A stretch of 64,000 nt of DNA from Prosthecobacter debontii (GTDB lineage Bacteria; Verrucomicrobiota; Verrucomicrobiia; Chthoniobacterales; Chthoniobacteraceae), in NCBI GenBank assembly GCA_945905735.1, contig CAMDQC010000005.1, positions 1 through 64,000 of the forward strand. Reading direction: 5' to 3'. Positions 43,005-52,991 of the stretch are shown here, piece by piece. The translations under genes were made by a program, and so were the position numbers. The first letter of the stretch is position 1, and the number at the start of each line of letters is the position of its first letter. The notes beneath the pieces are model-generated. The model was not told the origin of the DNA, ran no database searches, and saw only the letters and a list, made by a program, of their open reading frames with translations.

Positions 43005-45296
43005 ATGTCCGCACTCCATCAGACGATCCGTAGAACCACGCCGCTTTTTGTGGCTGCGTCGTTGGGCGTCTCGGTGATGGCTGCGGCTCCCACTCCCGAG
43101 CAGGCGGAGTTTTTTGAAAACAAGATCCGTCCGATTTTGTCGAACGAGTGTTTCAAATGCCACAGCGCGGACGCCAAGAAGATCAAAGGCGAGTTGCGCC
43201 TCGACTCCCACGCCGCCGTTTTGAAAGGCGGCGAGAGCGGTCCCTCCATTGTTCCGGGAAAGCCCGACGAAAGTCTCGTCATCAAAGCCGTGCGCTACAA
43301 AGACGAGGACACCGCGATGCCGCCGGACAAGCGGCTCACGGATGCGCAAATCGCCGATATGGAGGCGTGGGTGCGCATGGGCAGCCCGTGGCCGGAGAAC
43401 GGTGCCTCTGCCGCGGTCGCAGAGAAAAAGGGATACGATTTCGCAAAGTGGCGCACCGATCACTGGGCGTTTCGCAAAGTCGAAAAACACGCTCCGCCCG
43501 TTGTGCAAAACGCCGGTTGGATTCGCAATCCCGTGGACGCCTTTGTCCTCGCGCGGTTGGAGGCTGCCGGGCTGAAACCGTCGTCTGCTGCGGAAAAGCA
43601 CGCGCTCGTCCGCCGTGCCTATCTCGACATCACGGGTCTCCCGCCGACTCCCGGACAAGCCGAGGCTTTCCTCGCCGACGCCTCGCCCGATGCCTTTGAA
43701 AAAGTCGTCGATTCCCTCCTCGCTTCTCCGCAGTACGGCGAACGCTGGGGGCGTCACTGGCTGGACGTCGCGCGCTACAGCGACGGCCTCGGCGGTGCTC
43801 TCGATCCTGCGGCGTTGCCCGAGGCTTGGCGGTATCGCGACTGGGTCGTCGCGGCGCTGAATCGCGACATGCCTTACGATCAGTTTGTGCGTGCGCAAAT
43901 TGCCGGCGACCTCATCCCTGGCGATGCGGATTCCAAAGTCGGCACAGGCTTCTTCGCCGTCGGCCCCACGTATGTCGGCGACGGCGGTGATCCCGAGGCG
44001 ACCGCCCAGACACGCGCCGAGACGCTCGCCGATCGCGTCGATACTTTCTCCCGTGCTTTTCTCGGGCTCACCGTCGCGTGCGCCCGTTGCCACGACCACA
44101 AATTCGACCCCATCCCCACCCGCGACTACTACGCCATTGCCGGCGTTTTTAATAACACCTCCACCAACGACATCCCCCTCGCATCGCCGGAAGTCGTCGC
44201 CGCATTTGACAGCGCAAAAAAGGCCGTAAAGGAGCAGGAGCAAAAACTAAAAGCCGCCGACAAAGACAAGCTCGACACCACCGCAATAAAGGCCGAGCTC
44301 GAGCTTCTCCGCAAAGCCGTCCCGCCCGCCATTCCCCGCGCCCACGGCCTCGCCGACAGCGGCAACAAAGACATGCCCGTCGCCATCCGCGGCGATTTGC
44401 GCAAGCCCGGCGAGAACGCCCCGCGCCGCTTCCTCCAAATCGTCGCTGGAGAAAACGCGCCGCTTTTCACCGAAGGCAGCGGACGCCGCCAGCTCGCCGA
44501 TGCCGTTGCCGACCCTGCGAATCCGCTCACCGCCCGCGTCATCGTGAACCGCGTTTGGAAACACCACTTCGGCCACGCCCTCGCACGCACCCCCAGCAAC
44601 TTCGGAATCATCGGTGACAAGCCCACCCACCCCGAATTGCTCGACTGGCTCGCCGCCACATTCGTCGAGCAAGGCTGGTCGCTCAAAAAGCTCCACCGCA
44701 CCATCCTCCTCTCCGCCACCTGGCAAATGACCAGCCGCTACAACGCCGCATCCTTCGCCACCGACGGCGACAACCACCTCCTCTGGCGCATGAACCCCCG
44801 CAACGCCGAAGTCGAGTCCTGGCGCGACAGCCTCCTCTCCGTCACCGGCGAGCTCGACCTCACCCTCGGCGGCCCCCCCACCGACCGCATCCTCGAAACC
44901 AACCGCCGCACCCTCTACGGCACCGTCAGCCGCAACGGCGACCGCTTCCTCTCCGACGAATTCCTGCGCATGTTCGACTTCCCCGCGCCCCGCTCCACCA
45001 GCGAAGCCCGCACCGCCAGCACCGTCCCGCAGCAATACCTCTTCATGATGAACAGCTCCTTCATGACCGCCCGCGCAAAAGCATTCGCCGAGCGCCTTAC
45101 GCGCGAAGCCAGCGACGACCGCGCCCGCATCGGCCGCGCCTACGTCCTCCTCTACAGCCGCCCCGCCGACCCGCGCGAAACCGACCTCGGCATCGCCTTC
45201 CTAGCCGGCGCCGCCAACGACCCCGACCCCCAAGCCCGCTGGAAATCCTACGCCCAAGTCCTCCTCTCCGCCCACGAGTTCCGGCAGATTCAGTAG
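43005..45296 (+). CDS. PSCyt1-DUF1549-DUF1553 (PSD1) secreted cytochrome-like protein
   Basis: A 763-residue exported protein with signal region TTPLFVAASLGVSVMAAAP. The planctomycete cytochrome C domain shows ECFKCH, with Cys49, Cys52 and His53 as a c-type heme site (CxxCH). It is followed by SADAKKIKGELRLDSHAAVLKGGE and IKAVRYKDEDTAMPP. DUF1549 (PSCyt2, about 140-350: LARLEAAGLKPSS, GRHWLDVARYSDGLGG) and DUF1553 (about 480-750: NPLTARVIVNRVWKHHFG, NSSFMTARAKAFAERL) follow. These proteins are typical of Planctomycetes and Verrucomicrobia and have no proven activity. DUF1501 follows 268 bases later, the usual partner. Confidence 0.92.
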   Translation: MSALHQTIRRTTPLFVAASLGVSVMAAAPTPEQAEFFENKIRPILSNECFKCHSADAKKIKGELRLDSHAAVLKGGESGPSIVPGKPDESLVIKAVRYKDEDTAMPPDKRLTDAQIADMEAWVRMGSPWPENGASAAVAEKKGYDFAKWRTDHWAFRKVEKHAPPVVQNAGWIRNPVDAFVLARLEAAGLKPSSAAEKHALVRRAYLDITGLPPTPGQAEAFLADASPDAFEKVVDSLLASPQYGERWGRHWLDVARYSDGLGGALDPAALPEAWRYRDWVVAALNRDMPYDQFVRAQIAGDLIPGDADSKVGTGFFAVGPTYVGDGGDPEATAQTRAETLADRVDTFSRAFLGLTVACARCHDHKFDPIPTRDYYAIAGVFNNTSTNDIPLASPEVVAAFDSAKKAVKEQEQKLKAADKDKLDTTAIKAELELLRKAVPPAIPRAHGLADSGNKDMPVAIRGDLRKPGENAPRRFLQIVAGENAPLFTEGSGRRQLADAVADPANPLTARVIVNRVWKHHFGHALARTPSNFGIIGDKPTHPELLDWLAATFVEQGWSLKKLHRTILLSATWQMTSRYNAASFATDGDNHLLWRMNPRNAEVESWRDSLLSVTGELDLTLGGPPTDRILETNRRTLYGTVSRNGDRFLSDEFLRMFDFPAPRSTSEARTASTVPQQYLFMMNSSFMTARAKAFAERLTREASDDRARIGRAYVLLYSRPADPRETDLGIAFLAGAANDPDPQARWKSYAQVLLSAHEFRQIQ

Positions 45297-45564
45297 GTGC
45301 TGCGTGGGATTCGTCGACTTCGCGCGTTACAGCTCATCATTTTGTAATGACAACTATTTGCAGCGACGGGTGGTCGATGTTTGCTCGGAGTCGGCGATGG
45401 CGCAGAATGCAGTGCATGAGAAGCACGCATCTCGTCCCCACTCCATCAGCACTTTCGCAGCAATTCATAGCGCGTAGGGCGGTGTGGTGTGGTCAAAGAA
45501 GTAGGCCGTCCGGGGCTCTATCTTGCAGGGGCGTCACTCTCGAACTCCGCCAAAACTAACCGCC

Positions 45565-47007
45565 ATGCTTTTTCAACAACACGAAGCTGCTTTTCGCCGC
45601 GCTGCCGCGCAGCTTTCTCGTCGGGATTTTTTGAATCGGCTGGGGGCGGGGATGGGGTCGATCGGACTGGCTTCTTTAATGGGGCAGAATGCGGCGATGG
45701 GGGAGGCGGTTTCGGCGTCGCCGCTGGGGGTGAAGGCTCCGCATTTTGCGCCGAAGGCGAAGCGCGTAATTCAGCTCTTTATGCCGGGCGGGCCATCGCA
45801 GGTGGATACGTTCGATTATAAGCCGTCGCTCGCGAAACACGCGGGAGAGCGGCCGGAAGCGGTGAATCGCAAGACGCTGCGGAATACGAAAAACGGGCTG
45901 ATGCCTTCGCCGTTCGCCTTTAAGCAATACGGGCAGTCGGGGAAGTGGGTGAGCGATATCTTTCCTCACGTCGGCGGGTGCGCGGACGATATTAGTTTCA
46001 TCCATTCGATGTATACGGACATCCCGGAGCACGCGGGGGCGATGATGATGATGAACGTCGGGGCGCTTCAGCCGAATCGCCCGAGCATGGGGTCATGGCT
46101 GGTGTATGGACTGGGCACGGAGAATCAGGATTTGCCGGGTTTCATCGCGATGTCGCCGCGTGCGCAGCCGAGATGCACGCTGGCAAATTGGGGGAATGCT
46201 TTTCTCCCCGGCGCTTATGCGGGGAGCTATGTGAATATCGCGGAGATGAAGCCGGATGCGGTGATGAGGGATTTGAAAAATGCGCGTCTCTCGACGGTGG
46301 AGCAGCGCAGGCAGATGGATTTGCTGGCGAAGCTGAACCAAGAGCAGCTCGTCCGCGCGGAACGCGACCAGGGACTGGAGGCGGGAATCGCGGCGATGGA
46401 GATGGCGTTTCGGATGCAGTTCTCGGTGCCGGAGGTTTTTGACATCAGCAAGGAAACGCAGGCGACGCGGGACCTTTATGGCGACAGTGAATTTGGGAAG
46501 GGCTGCCTGCTTGCGCGAAGGCTCATCGAGCAGGGCGTGAGGGTGGTGCAATTGTCGCATTCCATCGACGGATACGACATCGCGTGGGACACGGGGCACG
46601 ACGATATTGTGGGCGGTCATGCAAAGCTCGCGAAGGCGTGCGATCAAGGAATCGCGGCGCTCATTCATGATCTGAAAGCGCGCGGTCTTTTCGAGGATAC
46701 GCTGATTGTGTGGGGCGGAGAGTTCGGACGCGCGCCGACTTCGGAGGGAGCGAAGGGGCGCGACCATAATCACTACGGCTACACGAACTGGCTCGCGGGC
46801 GGCGGAGTGAAATCGGGGTTCAGCTACGGCGCGACGGATGAGTTTGGCTGCACGGCGGTGGAGGATCGCGTCCACGTCCACGACTTGCATGCGACCATCC
46901 TGCACCTGATGGGGCTCGACCACGAGAGGCTGACGTATCGCTACTCGGGGCGTGACTATCGCCTCACCGATGTGTCTGGGAGCGTCGTCCGCGGCATCAT
47001 CGCCTGA
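45565..47007 (+). CDS. DUF1501 Tat-exported sulfatase-like protein (first copy)
   Basis: A 480-residue protein starting at ATG 45565. SRRDFLNRLGAGMGSIGLASLM near residue 20 is a twin-arginine signal. DUF1501 features: KRVIQLFMPGGPSQVDTFDYKPSL, SIMYTDIPEHAGAMMMMNVGALQPNRPSMGSW, GYDIAWDTGHDDIVGGHAKLA, DTLIVWGGEFGRAPTSEGAKGRDHNHYGYTNWLAGGGVKSGFSYGATDEFG. The family is related in fold to alkaline phosphatase/sulfatases, but its activity is unknown. It follows the PSD1 gene and precedes the DUF1552 gene on the same strand. Third codon positions here favour G, unlike the preceding gene's C-rich end. Confidence 0.93.
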   Translation: MLFQQHEAAFRRAAAQLSRRDFLNRLGAGMGSIGLASLMGQNAAMGEAVSASPLGVKAPHFAPKAKRVIQLFMPGGPSQVDTFDYKPSLAKHAGERPEAVNRKTLRNTKNGLMPSPFAFKQYGQSGKWVSDIFPHVGGCADDISFIHSMYTDIPEHAGAMMMMNVGALQPNRPSMGSWLVYGLGTENQDLPGFIAMSPRAQPRCTLANWGNAFLPGAYAGSYVNIAEMKPDAVMRDLKNARLSTVEQRRQMDLLAKLNQEQLVRAERDQGLEAGIAAMEMAFRMQFSVPEVFDISKETQATRDLYGDSEFGKGCLLARRLIEQGVRVVQLSHSIDGYDIAWDTGHDDIVGGHAKLAKACDQGIAALIHDLKARGLFEDTLIVWGGEFGRAPTSEGAKGRDHNHYGYTNWLAGGGVKSGFSYGATDEFGCTAVEDRVHVHDLHATILHLMGLDHERLTYRYSGRDYRLTDVSGSVVRGIIA

Positions 47008-47115
47008 TCGATTTTCAACCACGATGTACACCGATCCATTTCACCCGGCTCAAGCCCGCGCTGCGCACTTCCCGGCTTGCCTCCTCCCGTCGTCGAACCC
47101 AAGGTGCGCGGCGCT

Positions 47116-48498
47116 ATGACAAGAAGCTATCTGATGGATCGCCGCACGTGCATCAAAGGGATCGGAGCCACGCTCGCGCTTCCGCTTTTGGAAACGATGG
47201 GCTGGGCGGAGCCGGGGAAGCGCGCGGCTGTCAAACCGCCGGTGCGCCTCGGGTTCATGTATATGCCGCACGGGGTGATCATGGATCAGTTCTGGCCCGC
47301 AACGCCGGAGACTTTCCTGTCCGCGCCACCGCCGGCTTTGGAATCGCTGCGTCCCGTGCTCGAACACTGTCTGCTGGTGAAGGGGATATCGGGGGTTCCG
47401 ATCGCTCCGTTTAATGGCGCGCCTCACGCGCTGGAACTTTCGACGTGGCTCACGGCGATGCTGCCGGATGCTGCCAAACGCAATCGAATCCACATCGGGA
47501 TTTCTGCGGACCAGATCGCTGCAAACTATCTCGGCGTCGCGACCGCGTTGCCGTCGCTGGAGCTGGCCACGATGCCGCAGACGCACAAGGAAAACCAGGA
47601 GGGGCTAAACGAAGGATACTACTCGCACTGTAGCTTTCGCTCGGCCACGCAGGCCGTGCCCGCCGAGATCGATCCGCGCAGCGTGCTGAAGCGGCTCTTT
47701 GGAAAATCGGACAAAGCGGGACTCGCGGGAAAGGCGGACCCGCTGGATCGACAGATGTTGGATTTGGTCATCGGCGGCGCGAAAGACTTGCGCCGGAAGT
47801 TGCCGCAGGACGATCAGCACAAACTCGATGAATACCTCGACAGCGTGCGCTCCGTGGAGCGCCGCATCGCCGCAATCGAGTATCGTCAAAAAGAGGCGGC
47901 GCTGGAGGCTTCCGGAGTGAGCGTGAGCAAGCGCAATGCTTCCGATTCGCCGCCGATCGAAATCAAGATTCCCGATGGCGACAAACGCAGCGAATACATG
48001 CAGGTGATGTGCGATCTCAACGTGCTCGCATTTCAGACCGACACGACCCGCGTGAGCACCTACATCGGCTCCACGCCGAACGGCGTTTCGTATCCCGAAC
48101 TCGGGTTCAAGGACGAGCATCACTCGCAGACGCACCACAACAACAAGCCCGAGCAGGTCGGAAAAGTCGCCGCGATCACCGCGTTCAACATTTCGCAATT
48201 TGCCTACATGGTGAAGAAGATGCACAGCCTGCGCGAAGGCAACGGCACGTTGCTCGACAACTGCATCATGATGTGGGGCTCCGGTCTCGAAGACGGAAAC
48301 AAGCACGCCCGGGAAAACCTGCCGTTCATCATCGCAGGGAAAGGCGGCGGCTCCATCAACACCGGACGCTTTCTCGCGAATACGAAAGGCAATCAAGGCG
48401 ACCTGCTCACCACGTTGCTTGCGTGTGCAGGTGTTCCGCTGGACCGCCCGGTCGGTATCGCGACGAAGCAGATCACAGAGATGATGGCCATCCGTTGA
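47116..48498 (+). CDS. DUF1552 Tat-exported protein
   Basis: A 460-residue protein; [22 protein letters not shown] near the start is a Tat-like leader (DRRT), so the ATG at 47116 is preferred. DUF1552 features: [77 protein letters not shown]-type region, [31 protein letters not shown]1552 and DUF1501/PSD1 proteins often travel together; they are thought to act on polysaccharides or other polymers outside the cytoplasm, which is inference. It ends 51 bases before the convergent DUF1501 stop. Confidence 0.92.
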   Translation: MTRSYLMDRRTCIKGIGATLALPLLETMGWAEPGKRAAVKPPVRLGFMYMPHGVIMDQFWPATPETFLSAPPPALESLRPVLEHCLLVKGISGVPIAPFNGAPHALELSTWLTAMLPDAAKRNRIHIGISADQIAANYLGVATALPSLELATMPQTHKENQEGLNEGYYSHCSFRSATQAVPAEIDPRSVLKRLFGKSDKAGLAGKADPLDRQMLDLVIGGAKDLRRKLPQDDQHKLDEYLDSVRSVERRIAAIEYRQKEAALEASGVSVSKRNASDSPPIEIKIPDGDKRSEYMQVMCDLNVLAFQTDTTRVSTYIGSTPNGVSYPELGFKDEHHSQTHHNNKPEQVGKVAAITAFNISQFAYMVKKMHSLREGNGTLLDNCIMMWGSGLEDGNKHARENLPFIIAGKGGGSINTGRFLANTKGNQGDLLTTLLACAGVPLDRPVGIATKQITEMMAIR

Positions 48499-48549
48499 GC
48501 TGCGGGAGAAACAGCCGCGCAGATAAGGAACGGCGTTTTGCTACACGAG

Positions 48550-49968
48550 CTACGCCACGACGCTCTTCACGACCTTACTCGACTCGACACCCGTGAGTCG
48601 CTGGTCGAGGCCGGAGTAGTGGAAGGTGAGCTTCTCGTGGTCGATGCCCATGAGGTGCAGCAGCGTGGCGTGGAAATCGTGCACGCTCACGCGGTCCACG
48701 ACGGACTTGAAGCCGACTTCGTCGGTCGCGCCGTGGTGGACGCCCGCCTTTACGCCCGCTCCGGCGAGCCATGCGGTGAAGGCGTGCGGGTTGTGATCGC
48801 GTCCTGGTTTCGCGCCCTTTTGCGAGATGGGGAGTCGGCCAAACTCGCCCGCACAGACGACGAGCGTGTCTTTTAAAAGCCCGCGCTGTTCGAGGTCGGC
48901 GAGGAGTGCGGCGAAGGGCTGATCCACCTCGCTGGCAAAGCCGCTGTGATTTCCGACGATGTCGGCGTGTCCGTCCCACGAGAGCTGGTTGTCCATGCCG
49001 CCGCTGTAGATTTGGACGAAGCGGACGCCGCGCTCCACGAGCCGCCGCGCGGTGAGGCATTGCAGGGCCATGTGCTGGCAGTTCGGCTGGTCGAGGCCGT
49101 ACAGCTTACGGATGCTCTCGGGCTCTTTCGCTACGTCGAAAGCCTCGGGCGCGGCGGTCTGCATCCGATACGCCAGCTCGAAGCTGTTGATGCGCGCCGC
49201 CAGTTCGCTCTCGGCTGCGGAGCCCGCCATTTGCTCGCGGTTTAGCGTGGCTAAAAAGTCGAGCTGCTCCCGTTGCCGCGCGTCCGTGAGGTCGGCGGGC
49301 CGCTTCATATTTGCGATGGGCTCGCCCTGCGGTTTCAACCATGTCCCTTGATACACGCCGGGCAAAAAGCCAGCCGTCCAGTTGCTCGCGTTGCCTTTGG
49401 GGAGGCCGCGATTTTTCGGGTCGGACATGACCATGAAGCTCGGTAAATCTTCGCTCTCCGAGCCCAGCCCGTATGTCACCCACGAGCCAACACTCGGGTG
49501 ACCCATGCGTGTTGTTCCTGTGTTCATCATGAAGAGGGCAGGGGAGTGATTGTTTGACTCCGTGAAGCACGAGTGGATGAACGCCATCTTGTCCACCTGC
49601 CCGCAGAGCTTCGGAAAAAGACTACTCCCCCACGAGCCTGTCTGCCCGTGCTGCGCAAAGGCGAACGGAGACTTCATCAACCCGCCAACCGCATCGGGAA
49701 AAAAGCCTGTCTTCGGGTCGAAGCCGGGCATCGGTTGCCCGTCGCGCTTTTCCAGCTCCGGCTTGTAATCCCATGTATCCACATGGCTCGGGCCACCATT
49801 CATAAAGAGCCAGATGATCGCCTTCGCCTTCGCGGGAAAGTGCCCCGCTTTTGGCGCGAGCGGATTCCCCGCCGATGCGCCAAAGCCCGCCTGCGCAAGC
49901 ATAGACTGGAGCGCCACCCAGCCGAACCCGGCTCCGGCGCGTTGAAACATTTGTCGGCGTGTGAACAT
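48550..49968 (-). CDS. DUF1501 Tat-exported protein (second copy)
   Basis: A 472-residue protein starting at 49968 (MFTRRQMFQRAGAGFGWVALQSMLAQAGF), a Tat-like leader with TRRQMF. DUF1501 pieces: KAIIWLFMNGGPSHVDTWDYKPELEK, NHSPALFMMNTGTTRMGHPSVGSW, GMDNQLSWDGHADIVGNHSGFA, GRLPISQKGAKPGRDHNPHAFTAWLAGAGVKAGVHHGATDE. It is a paralogue of the protein at 45.6 kb. It is divergent from the second PSD1 gene, with an 88-base shared upstream region. The usual arrangement is PSD1 and DUF1501 adjacent on one strand. Confidence 0.92.
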   Translation of the reverse strand: MFTRRQMFQRAGAGFGWVALQSMLAQAGFGASAGNPLAPKAGHFPAKAKAIIWLFMNGGPSHVDTWDYKPELEKRDGQPMPGFDPKTGFFPDAVGGLMKSPFAFAQHGQTGSWGSSLFPKLCGQVDKMAFIHSCFTESNNHSPALFMMNTGTTRMGHPSVGSWVTYGLGSESEDLPSFMVMSDPKNRGLPKGNASNWTAGFLPGVYQGTWLKPQGEPIANMKRPADLTDARQREQLDFLATLNREQMAGSAAESELAARINSFELAYRMQTAAPEAFDVAKEPESIRKLYGLDQPNCQHMALQCLTARRLVERGVRFVQIYSGGMDNQLSWDGHADIVGNHSGFASEVDQPFAALLADLEQRGLLKDTLVVCAGEFGRLPISQKGAKPGRDHNPHAFTAWLAGAGVKAGVHHGATDEVGFKSVVDRVSVHDFHATLLHLMGIDHEKLTFHYSGLDQRLTGVESSKVVKSVVA

Positions 49969-50056
49969 ACGGCAAAGAAACTCAGCGAACGCGAACGGCT
50001 TAGTCGAATAGCAGACTCCTTGCAAATTCCCCCGCCTCAGCCCAATGCTCGCGGCC

Positions 50057-52744
50057 ATGAAGTTCGCGCTCTTTTTACTCGCTCCTTTTGCCGCGCTCGC
50101 TGTGGAATTGCCGCCGCCTGCGGGCAGGGCGGTCGATTTCTCCAAGGACATCCAGCCGTTGCTGGAGGCGGCTTGTGTGAAGTGTCACGCGAAGGGGAAG
50201 GAGAAGGGCGGCTTTTCATTGGAGACGCGCGCGATGTTCCTAAAGGGCGGCGATACGAGTGCGGCGGCGGTGATCGGGAAGAGCGCGGAGAGTCTCATCG
50301 TGAAGCTGGTGGCAAGCGACGATCCCGACGAGCGCATGCCGAAAAAGGGCTCGCACTGGACGCCGGAGCAAGTGGGGCTTTTGCGGGCGTGGATCGACCA
50401 GGGGGCGGCGTGGCCGGATGGCGTGAATTTTGCGAAGCCGGTGCCGGAGAATCTTGCGCCGCGCGTCGTGGTTGCGCCGGCGGGTGATGGGAACCCGATC
50501 GACCGCGTGCTGGGCGGGAAAGCGGCGGGACGCGAGGTGGTTTCGGATGCGGTGTTCGCGCGGCGGGTGTGGCTGGATACGATCGGGCTGCTGCCCTCGG
50601 CAGAGCAACTGGTCGCTTTCGATGCGGATGCAACGCCGGGGAAACGCGAGGCGCTGGTGGACCGTCTGCTGGCGGACTCACGGGGTTACGCGGACCATTG
50701 GCTGAACTTCTGGAATGATTTGCTGAGGAATGATTATCGCGGGACGGGGTTCATCGACGGCGGGCGCAAGCAGGTGAGCGGCTGGCTGTATTCGGCGCTG
50801 AAGTCGAACATGCCGTATGATCAGTTTGTGCGGGAGCTGACGAACCCGAGCCCGGCGACGGAGGGATTCACGAGCGGAATCCTGTGGCGGGGAAATGTGA
50901 ATGCGTCCGAGCGGGCACCGATGCAGGCCGCGCAGTCGGTGTCGCAGGTGTTCATGGGGATTAACCTTAAGTGCGCGAGCTGCCACGATAGCTTTATTAA
51001 CGATTGGGCGCTGGCCGATGCCTACGGGCTGGCGGCGGTTTACTCGGACGATGTGCTGGAGCTGGTGCTGTGCGATAAGCCGACGGGGAAGAAGGCGGAG
51101 GTGCGTTTTCTTTACCCCGAAATCGGGACGATCGCGGCGGGGTTGCCCAAGGCGGAGCGGACGAAGCGGCTGGCGGAATTGCTGACCTCGGACAAGAACG
51201 GGCGGCTGTCGCGAACGCTCGTAAATCGTCTATGGGCACGGCTGCTCGGGCGCGGGCTCGTGGAGCCGCTGGATGACATGGACAAGCCGGCGTGGAGCCC
51301 GGAATTGCTGGATTGGCTGGCGACGGACCTCATCGCTTCCAAGTGGGACATGAAGCGGACACTGCGGGCGATCCTGACTTCGCGGGCGTATGCGCTGCCG
51401 AGTGTGGAGGGGCCGAAGGAAGGCGAGAAGACGTTCGCTTTCACCGGGCCGCTGACGCGCCGCCTGAGCGCAGAGCAGTTCGCGGATGCACTCAATCTAC
51501 TCGCGGCGGATTGGCCGTCGCTTCCGGGGTCGATGGAGTTTGATTTCGGCACGGAGGGTCTTGCGATGCCGAAGTGGATCTGGACGACGGAGCCCACGGA
51601 CGCAGGCCCGCAGCGCGATGCACTCCGCGCCGCACACGCGCAACTCGACGCGGCCACGGCGAAGATCGCAGCGGCGCGCACGGCCCCGGATGCCGCTGCT
51701 GCGGTGTTGGCCACGAGTGAAGCGGTCATCATATTAAATGACGCGAAGACGAAGCTCCGCGCAGCGAAGGACAAGCAGGCGACGGGTGAGCCGGGGCAGA
51801 TCGTGGAGCGGCCCGCATCGGACAGGCACCAGGTGGTATTCAGGAAGACGTTCGAGCTGGCGGCGGCTCCCACAAAGGCGCGCGCGCTGTTGGTGGCCAC
51901 GCAAGGCATCCAGATATTTGTAAACGGCAAGGAGGCGAAAGCGGCGATGTCGGATGGGTTCCGCAACGGCCGCGCCAAGCTCTACGACCTCACGGCGCTG
52001 CTGGCAAAAGGGAAGAACGTGGTGGCCATCAGCGTCGCGAGCCACACGGAAAAAGGGATGAACTCAACGGAGCGCGCGCTGTTTCCGCAGAGCATCAACC
52101 ACGAGAACAAGACGCCCGGAATGGCGTTCTACGCACACATCGCGGACGGCGTGGATATCATCTCTGATGCGACATGGAAGTCGCGCCGTGCGGCAGACTT
52201 GCCGTGGACTGGCGGGGATGTCGCCGATGCGACTTGGGCGGGGGTGACGGTGCTGCCGGATGGAACGTCGCCGGTGGATGAAGGGCCGTCGCTGGAGCCC
52301 ATCAAGCGGCAGGATTTTGCAAACATCCCGGTCGATTTGACCCCGACGCTGCGCCCCGGAATCAGCACCGCCGCGCGCTCGGCGAACATCCGTGCGTCGA
52401 TGATTGCCGCAGACCCGCTGCAAACCGCGCTGGAGCGTCCGAACCGCGAGGTGACGACCGCATCGCGCCCGGTGCTCGCGACGACGATCCAAGCGCTGGA
52501 GCTGACCAACGGCGCGACGCTCGACGACGAGCTGAAGCGCATCGCCACGCGCCATTTACCCGCCGTGGCAAAGGACGCGGGAGCTTGGACAACGGACTTT
52601 TACCGCGCCACGCTGGGCCGCGTGCCCTCGCCGGAGGAGAGCGCGGTGGCAAAGGAAATCCTCGGCGCAACGCCTGGTGCGGAGCACGTAGCCGACTTCG
52701 TCTGGATGGTGGTGAATCATCCGGAATTCCAACTCATCCGATAG
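50057..52744 (+). CDS. PSCyt1-DUF1549-DUF1553 protein with an inserted beta domain (second copy)
   Basis: An 895-residue exported protein; signal peptide MKFALFLLAPFAALA. An alternative ATG four codons upstream exists. PSCyt1 shows ACVKCHAK with Cys40, Cys43 and His44. DUF1549 follows (about 110-310: LPSAEQLVAF, NFWNDLLRNDYRGTGFIDGG). DUF1553 shows LSRTLVNRLWARLLGRGLVEPLDDMDKPAW and a C-terminal LGRVPSPEESAVAKEILGATPGAEHVADFVWMVVNHPEFQLIR. Between the two halves of DUF1553, about 495-740, lie a helical Ala-rich segment and a galactose-binding-like beta part (KARALLVATQGIQIFVNGKEAKAAMSDG, GKNVVAISVASHTEKG) not present in the first copy. moaD begins eight bases after its stop. Confidence 0.92.
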   Translation: MKFALFLLAPFAALAVELPPPAGRAVDFSKDIQPLLEAACVKCHAKGKEKGGFSLETRAMFLKGGDTSAAAVIGKSAESLIVKLVASDDPDERMPKKGSHWTPEQVGLLRAWIDQGAAWPDGVNFAKPVPENLAPRVVVAPAGDGNPIDRVLGGKAAGREVVSDAVFARRVWLDTIGLLPSAEQLVAFDADATPGKREALVDRLLADSRGYADHWLNFWNDLLRNDYRGTGFIDGGRKQVSGWLYSALKSNMPYDQFVRELTNPSPATEGFTSGILWRGNVNASERAPMQAAQSVSQVFMGINLKCASCHDSFINDWALADAYGLAAVYSDDVLELVLCDKPTGKKAEVRFLYPEIGTIAAGLPKAERTKRLAELLTSDKNGRLSRTLVNRLWARLLGRGLVEPLDDMDKPAWSPELLDWLATDLIASKWDMKRTLRAILTSRAYALPSVEGPKEGEKTFAFTGPLTRRLSAEQFADALNLLAADWPSLPGSMEFDFGTEGLAMPKWIWTTEPTDAGPQRDALRAAHAQLDAATAKIAAARTAPDAAAAVLATSEAVIILNDAKTKLRAAKDKQATGEPGQIVERPASDRHQVVFRKTFELAAAPTKARALLVATQGIQIFVNGKEAKAAMSDGFRNGRAKLYDLTALLAKGKNVVAISVASHTEKGMNSTERALFPQSINHENKTPGMAFYAHIADGVDIISDATWKSRRAADLPWTGGDVADATWAGVTVLPDGTSPVDEGPSLEPIKRQDFANIPVDLTPTLRPGISTAARSANIRASMIAADPLQTALERPNREVTTASRPVLATTIQALELTNGATLDDELKRIATRHLPAVAKDAGAWTTDFYRATLGRVPSPEESAVAKEILGATPGAEHVADFVWMVVNHPEFQLIR

Positions 52745-52751
52745 CCAAACC

Positions 52752-52985
52752 ATGCAAGTCAAAGTCCTCGCTTTCGCCCACGCCGCCGACGCCCTCGGCT
52801 GGCGGGAATCACTCGCCGAATGCTCGCCCTCCTCGACACCGCGGGAGATCGTGAGCTCGGTCGCACCGGGCTTTTCCCCCGGCTCGTGGCGCGTCGCCGT
52901 GGACTGCGACTACCGCCCGTGGGACGAAGCCGTGGGCGCGCTGGCGCAAGAGATTGCAATCATCCCGCCCGTGAGCGGAGGGTAG
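52752..52985 (+). CDS. moaD: Molybdopterin synthase small subunit MoaD
   Basis: A 77-residue ubiquitin-like protein starting MQVKVLAFAHAADALGW and ending in VSGG. The C-terminal Gly-Gly is thiocarboxylated and donates sulfur to precursor Z (cPMP) in molybdopterin synthase. Length and fold (IIPPVSGG end) match MoaD. It begins eight bases after the PSD1 stop and is followed six bases later by moaE, the usual partner order. Confidence 0.93.
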   Translation: MQVKVLAFAHAADALGWRESLAECSPSSTPREIVSSVAPGFSPGSWRVAVDCDYRPWDEAVGALAQEIAIIPPVSGG

Positions 52986-52991
52986 GTCATC

